From assembly GCA_963383645.1 (NCBI GenBank), contig OY726567.1, forward strand, positions 68,141,575 to 68,205,574: 64,000 bases of DNA, in the 5' to 3' direction. This DNA is from Muscardinus avellanarius (taxonomy: Eukaryota; Chordata; Mammalia; Rodentia; Gliridae). Made by a program: the position numbers and the translations under genes. The notes below the pieces were generated by a model. The model worked only from the letters and a program-made list of their open reading frames with translations. It made no database searches and was not told the origin of the DNA. Positions 58,151 to 64,000 of this stretch are shown piece by piece (position 1 is the first letter of the stretch; each line of letters opens with the position of its first letter).

Positions 58151-59887
58151 ATCTACATGCAACCTTAGGTTCTGTTCACAGTTTTTCATGGGAAGGGTCA
58201 AATTGAGCTCCATATGAAGGGATTGGTAGCTTTTGTGGGGCCCCATTTTGAATGTCACAATAGGGGCAGTATTAAAGCAGAAAGTAGCTTTCATTTTTTA
58301 TTTTTTTAACCTAATGTGATTTGCTACCTAGGAACTAGGAAACTATGCAGGTCTTTTTGATCCTAATTTGTGGCCTTTTTGCCTCCATTTTTGGTGAAAC
58401 CAAAGGTCATGAAGAAGGATCAGCTAAACTATTGTCAAACAGTAGTGCTCCGAGGAATAGCATAAATGTCCTTGGTTCCCAGAGACTCACATATGCCCTA
58501 CAGTGTTGGGAAAAGCTCTTTTCAGTTTCTACGAGGGAGCATGTACCGTCATGTCTATAATTCCATAGATGGTGTTACTTCAGCCTATTGGAACCATGAA
58601 TCCTGAAGTATGATTGTACTTACTGGTGAATAAAAAAATTTCAAATGAATTCAAATTATTAAGAAAATATCATGTTTATATGCAATTTAATAGAATGTCA
58701 CCTTTATTGATGTTTTAGAAACAAACTGTAAATAGAAATATGCCTTAAACTTCTAAAAAGTTCCAACCAAAAAGAAAAAAAAACCTACAACATATATCAT
58801 AGTTATTATCTGTGGCTGAAATGGTTATCCTAAATTAAGGGATTAAATAAGAACCATCGCTGAATGAATTATCCTTGACCATTAGGTCTAAGACTAAACA
58901 TTTGTTTGTTACAATAAACAATAAACAATAAACATACACATAAATGGAAAAGGAATAAACCTGCTTCTCCTGAAACAGTATCACCTGGTTGGCAGGGGGA
59001 GGAGGTCCTGCTGTAGACATCCTACTCATTAGTGATGCTCTTCTGCACCCATACCTCACTACAGGTGCAACCTGCTCATTTCTGTCCTCCAGATAATCAC
59101 CAGCTTCTAAAAATGCACTGTGCAGTCTAACAACTTGAGTGCATCTGGGTGAGGAAAACAAAGTATTTGGGGACAAAATTGTTTTAACATTTCCTATACT
59201 AATATATCCCAGGTATTCAGAAAAGGGCCTTACTTGCCTGGGTTATAAAATAAATATTTCTTGAGTTATGAGTAAATATATCTCTGTGCTACTCATTTCT
59301 GTTTTCACCCCTCCAAGTACACTTCCCAACTTTATGCATATTTTGCCCTCCATTTCAGAGGTATAGAAAAAGTGTTTTTGAAGCCAAAATTAATCAAGCT
59401 GATTAAACCTCAGCAGAGCCAAGTGCTCAGGCTCCTCTCACTTACTAGATTCCCATGCCTTCTACTCAGCCTCCAGGGGGGTTATCACTCGTTTCAATGT
59501 GAGGTCTCACCCATATGTTTCTGTCACTGCTGAAGGGTATCTTCGTTTGTGCTGGTGAGGGGCTCTTAGGGACTTGCACAACCCACATACGTTTTTCACA
59601 GATAACCTCCAGCCCCCATGCACACTGGCACTGCACTCACAGGTGACAAGGCAGTCACTTCCTAGGAGGAGGTGAGGTAATAAAGCCTAAACCTTTATTA
59701 CATGCCCCCTTTCCATACTCTTTTTTTCTAGCGATCACATGTCTATTGGTTTCAGTAATCACTAGAGATCATAACAGTTGGAAGACTTAATCAGAGAATG
59801 TAAAAATTCACATTTCATTATTATTACTTTATTAGGGGAATCCTTGTATAATAAAGGGTCACCCATACTTTAATAATTGTCAATAAG
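58151..59887. other. Intergenic DNA
   Basis: No gene. A 113-codon minus ORF at 58835-59176 has no family signal. Confidence 0.55.
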
Positions 59888-60099
59888 CCGGGCGTGGTGG
59901 TGCACGCTTGTAATTCCTGCGCTTGGGAGGCAGAGACAGGAGGATCACGCAGGTTCGAAGCCAGCTGGCTTAAGAGACCCTGTTTCCAAATTTAAAAAAA
60001 TATAAAAATATAGGTCTGGGAGTGGAGCCCAGAGGTAGAAGGGTTCCCAGAAACCCCAGTACCACCACCACCAAAAAAAAAAAAAAAAAAAAAAAAAGA
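59888..60099 (+). mobile_element. B1-dID SINE
   Basis: GCCGGGCGTGGTGGTGCACGC with a long A tail (60074-60097); a recent-looking copy. Confidence 0.88.
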
Positions 60100-60392
60100 T
60101 GATCACAGTCAGATGTGAGGTATAATTGGTACAGAAATACTGGGTTAGGAGTAACCTGCTGCAGTCCATATGGAATGTTCCTATTGTAAATGTGAATCCA
60201 CAAATCTTCCAGGGATTGTGGCTATGAGCATCTACAGGATCTAGAGAGCCACACATGCTTGTTATTAGAGGTCATTATCAGAGGAAATAACCTAAAATGT
60301 CAGAAATTCTCCATGCCTACTTGTTTTTGTTAGGTAGGTAAAATGCTATTTGGGGTAACTGGCCTGCCAATTTCAGTCAGGCAAATAAATCT

Positions 60393-60592
60393 GAGCCAAG
60401 TGTAGTGGTACACACTGTAATCCCAGTACTTGAGAGGCTGACAAGAGGATGGAAAGTTCAAGGCCAGCCTCAGCAACTTAGTGAGACACCTCCCCCCAGC
60501 AACTTAGCAAGACCCTGAGTCAACATAAAGAGGGCTGGTGGTGTAGTTCATAAATAGAATTCCCCTGAGTTCCTCCCTCCCCATACATGTTA
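60393..60592 (+). mobile_element. B1-dID SINE, diverged
   Basis: GAGCCAAGTGTAGTGGTACAC to GAGTTCCTCCCTCCCC. Confidence 0.7.
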
Positions 60593-60858
60593 GTAAGATT
60601 GGTAGTGACACCTTCATATATGGATTTAACATTATTTGAACTTTTTTGTCAATTCTTTTACCCACAGTTCCCTTCCACTATTCTAGTGTCCTTTCCCTTA
60701 TTTATCTGAAGTCCCTTTTGTTTTTCTATTTTCTCTATATCTTCCCCATAAGAGTAAGTAGGTGATGAGTTGCAGACAATCTTCCTGGAAGTCTGAGTAT
60801 ATACTGCTTTTAAAAGGATCTAATCCTTTTCCTGTCCTTGGAGGCTGGATTAAACCAC

Positions 60859-61252
60859 TGTTGCAGGAGGCTTTGGCCCATGGAGAACAAGAAACAAGCC
60901 AGAATTGGATAAAGCAGGTCTCTTTATTTACTAGTGAGGCCAGGGAGCAAACTTCAGATCTGATTCCTGAGCTCAGAACACGTAAGCTTTTTCTACATGC
61001 TAACTTAATTTTTAGGAAGAATAATTGTGAGGTTAGTTTTGCCTAGCATAAGCAAAATGCAGAAGCAGAAGTTGGTTTGTCCATTGTTTCTCTTTTTTCT
61101 AACAGTTATGTGCCTTATCTTGCAGTGTTAGCTTCCCAGAGAGGTCTTGCTTTATTTACCTCATAGAGGGCCTGTGAAGGTGGTTTTATTCTTCTATCTT
61201 GTCCCTAGGTTTCAAGAGTTGTCTTTATGGACATAGCTGGGCTCTTGCCTCA
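60859..61252 (-). mobile_element. Retroviral 3' LTR
   Basis: In element sense it opens with TGAGGCAAGAGCCC directly after a polypurine tract (GGTGGGGGAAA). It carries an AATAAA signal in the segment GTAAATAAAGAGACC and may end in CAACA at 60859. The length of about 394 bp is plausible for an LTR; the end point is a guess. Confidence 0.6.
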
Positions 61253-61700
61253 TTTCCCCCACCTTTCGAAACTTTCCAGCATGCTTAACTGCTTAACAAG
61301 AAGATTTCAATCCTTGAGATTATTTTCAGAGTCATAGGGTAGCATGTGGAGGTGGGTCCTTCTTAGTTATTAATGTTATATAATTTATTGGATTAACTCA
61401 TGATACATAGTATTAGGCAGCATCCAACCAGGATAAAAACTCCTATTACCACTATTAAGGAGGTTAAGACTGAGGCCAATAATTTTCCAGTTTCCAAACC
61501 ATTTTTGGAGCACATTGCTAAAAGAGTTGTCAATTTCAGTTTTCTGCCAGCTCATTAACCAGGATGGTTAATTCCTTTAATGTTAGGGTAATGGTTTCAT
61601 CAGGGACAGTGTTATTTGGTATAAAGATACCCTCCAGCATCACACAAATGCCTTCTTACATTTTTTTATTTTACTTTTTTTAGTCTCATATAAAAAGCTA
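61253..61700 (-). pseudogene. Endogenous retrovirus env remnant (TM end) and polypurine tract
   Basis: Upstream of the LTR the minus strand reads, in broken frames, short pieces typical of a retroviral transmembrane envelope subunit: IPNNT, then KELTILVNEL, WFGNW and a hydrophobic span ending VGCC. Stops and frame changes separate these pieces, so no protein is expected. The layout env, polypurine tract, LTR supports a proviral 3' end. A class I (gamma-like) origin is inferred from the motif style. Confidence 0.6.
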
Positions 61701-61751
61701 GCCTGTATGAGTTGCTATTTGTTTTTTAGGTTGTCATAAGGTATAACCTGC

Positions 61752-61960
61752 CATGTGTGGTGGTGCACGCTTGTTATCCCAGCATTTGAGAGGTAGAGAT
61801 GGGAGGATCGTGATTTGAAGACAGCCTTAGCCACTACTTAGGCCCTACACAGCTCAGTGAGACCCTGTTTCAAAATAAAGAAGAAAAAATAGGGCTGAGG
61901 GTATAGCTTGGAATGGAACGCCCCTGGGTTCCCTCCCCAGTACTGAAAACAAAAAACAAA
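61752..61960 (+). mobile_element. B1-dID SINE inside the retroviral region
   Basis: CATGTGTGGTGGTGCACGC to CTCCCCAGTACTG, between GGTATAACCTG copies (61740 and 61961). Confidence 0.85.
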
Positions 61961-62087
61961 GGTATAACCTGACATGTATTACACTTGATAACAACAGGGC
62001 TGGTAATTTTGGTCATATTAATGGTGAAAATTACACAGGATGCCTGCAGCAACCCCCCAAATTCTTCCCACATGAATAATAACAGCT

Positions 62088-62378
62088 TTTTTGGTGTTAT
62101 TGGGGTTCCTGGAACCCTTCTACCTCTGGGCTACACTCCCAGACATATACCATATACACACATATATACATATATATATATATACATACACACATATATA
62201 CATACACACACATATATACATAATACACACATATATGTATTATATATATATATATATATATGTATAAAATTTGGAAACAGGGTCTCTTAAGCCAGTGAGG
62301 CTGGCTTCGAACCTGCGCGATCCTCCTGTCTTCGCCTCCCAAGCGTGGGGATTACAAGCATGCTCCACCACACCCGGC
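62088..62378 (-). mobile_element. B1-dID SINE split by a (TA)n/(CA)n tract
   Basis: The ID half (62088-62145) and B1 half (62268-62378, ending CACCCGGC) are separated by ATAC/ATAT microsatellite at 62148-62265, which expanded from the inner A/T linker. Confidence 0.85.
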
Positions 62379-62399
62379 CTTAATAATAAGGTTAATTTT

Positions 62400-63060
62400 A
62401 AAGTACTTATTGTATAAAAACTAGGTGTCTGACTTTGTAACATGAGATGTGATGTTCCTCAATTTTTAGCTGTGTACAGACCAATCAGCATTCGGGTGTG
62501 ACTAGAGCAAGGCAGGCTGTCTTTTAGAATTAGCTGTTTTGCTTCTCCAGGTGTTTTTGTGAACAGTCCGGTGTGTTGTCTCTGGGGATGTTGGGTTCAG
62601 GAGGCTATGGTGGATCGAGACTGTAATATCCTTGACTTTTACTGCTGGGAATAACTTTTTTGAGTAAGGTGTGGGTTACCTCTCTGGCCTTTCTTGTCTG
62701 GCAGGGGTATGCTTCTACCTATTTAGTCTGAGTGCATACTATGACTAGGAGGAGTTGGCATCCATTATGTTTTGGCAGTTTTGAAAAGTCAGGAAATTCA
62801 GATCCTTATTTAGGGTTGTCACACATTGATGCACAACTTTTTGCCAGAGCTGCCAGGAGGGGTATGTAATGGTACTGGTTGAGAAGTTTTTTTCCCCCAA
62901 CTTGGGTGGATTTGTGTGCCTCCTGCATAATAGTTGACCTATGCAATTGTCAGACAGTAGCATTCATTTTTCCTGGGTTTCAGTTGCTTTAAAAAATTCT
63001 TTCTCGTGGGGCTCATAGGAGGATGAGCAGTTGGCCTGTTCCTTTGGCACAGCCTTCAAA
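62400..63060 (-). other. Possible further env sequence
   Basis: A minus-strand open stretch of 72 codons (62745-62963), rich in Cys, Trp and Asn, lies upstream of the env TM piece. It could be part of the same decayed provirus. I recognise no motif and cannot confirm it. Confidence 0.25.
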
Positions 63061-63075
63061 AGTCTTGTGTCCTAA

Positions 63076-63285
63076 ACCGGGCATGGTGGCTCACACTTGT
63101 AATGCCAGTATTTGGGAGTCTGAGACAAGAGGATCATGCAGGTTTGAAGCCAGCCTCAGCTACTTAGTGAGGATCTCAGCAACTTAGTGAGACCCTGTTT
63201 CCAAATAAAATATAAAATAGGTCTGGGAGTGTAGCCCAGAGGTAGAAACTCCCTGAGTTCTATCCCCAGTACCACACACACAAAG
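63076..63285 (+). mobile_element. B1-dID SINE
   Basis: AACCGGGCATGGTGGCTCAC to CTATCCCCAGTACCACAC. Confidence 0.85.
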
Positions 63286-63389
63286 AAAGTTTTGTGTCCT
63301 AAGAGGAGGTTATCAGCATACTGAAGAATTAGATGAAAGAAATAGAAGTCATATGATTATGTAAGTAGTAAAATCTGTTTGAAGATGAT

Positions 63390-63880
63390 TGTGTAGAACA
63401 TAGAACTGATAAATTCAGTAAAGCTGCAGTATGTAAAATTAACATATAAAGTCAGCATACAATCTCATTAATAATAGCTATAAAAGAAATTACCTGGAAA
63501 TAAGTTTAACCAATGTACAGGAAGACTTATATAATGAAAATTATGAAACACTAATGAAATGAATAGAAGAAATGAAAAATTGGAGAGAACTTTCCTGTTC
63601 ATGGATTGGAAAAATTAATATTTTTGAAATGTCCGTACTACCCAAAGCAATTTATAGAGTTAGTGCAGTCCCATTGATTTACTAGTGATGTTGTTTATAA
63701 AGCAGAAAAAAGAACCCTAAAATTTATGTAGAAGCACACGTGATCCCAAATAGTCAAAGCAATCTTGGGGAGAGGGAATCTAGAGGTATTGAAACACTTC
63801 ACTTCAAGACATAGCATGATACTAGTATAAAAGTATATAGACTAATGAAACATGCCTTCCAACAACTTAGATCCAGTATA
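63390..63880 (+). mobile_element. LINE-1 ORF2 fragment
   Basis: Plus-strand decayed ORF2 with TCATGGATTGGAAAAATTAATAT, CTACCCAAAGCAATTTATAGA and CAAAGCAATCTTGGG. Stops interrupt all frames. Confidence 0.75.
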
Positions 63881-64000
63881 TGAAAACCATTCCCACGGTG
63901 CTGTGGAGAACACACCTCAATGGACATGATATATATACACAAACTTACCAAAGCCAATCACTGCTGAGCACAGGATGGAGGGGAGGGGAAGGAGATAGGG

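Overview
This is a mammalian nuclear window with spliced KRAB zinc-finger genes, LINE-1 and CpG-rich promoters. About 50 copies of one dimeric SINE are scattered through it. Each copy has a B1/7SL-like left half and an ID (tRNA-like) right half. This B1-dID architecture is known from squirrels and relatives (Sciuridae, Gliridae, Aplodontiidae), so I infer a sciurid rodent. LINE-1 and old retroviral debris fill most of the rest.

Layout. 1-7.4 kb is repeat-rich gene desert, including a LINE-1 5' end with an almost intact ORF1. 7.48-8.41 kb is an intact single-exon vomeronasal type-1 receptor that resembles human VN1R1. 8.4-16.4 kb is non-coding. 16.5-26.2 kb (minus strand) is a four-exon KRAB-A+B zinc-finger gene with 8 fingers, closest in memory to ZNF550. 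30.5-39.8 kb (minus) is a KRAB-A-only gene with 15 fingers. 45.1-48.8 kb (minus) is a decayed relative of it. 52.1-58.1 kb (plus) is a KRAB-A-only gene with 11 fingers, closest in memory to ZNF416. 58.1-64 kb is repeats, including the env-polypurine tract-LTR end of an old provirus and a LINE-1 ORF2 fragment.

The combination VN1R1 + ZNF550 + ZNF416 matches human 19q13.43 as I remember it. The last three zinc-finger loci share exon sizes, intron sequence and coding sequence, and two of them share 3' flank. They are therefore segmental duplicates, with the rightmost inverted. The three intact zinc-finger genes carry an identical 17-bp ETS/GC-box element plus CCAAT and ZNF143-like sites in their promoters. 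The expected role of their products is TRIM28-dependent silencing of bound DNA, often transposons. I found no clearly new system. The best leads are the shared promoter cassette, the start-codon loss in the 15-finger gene, and its four-finger block expansion with unusual linkers.
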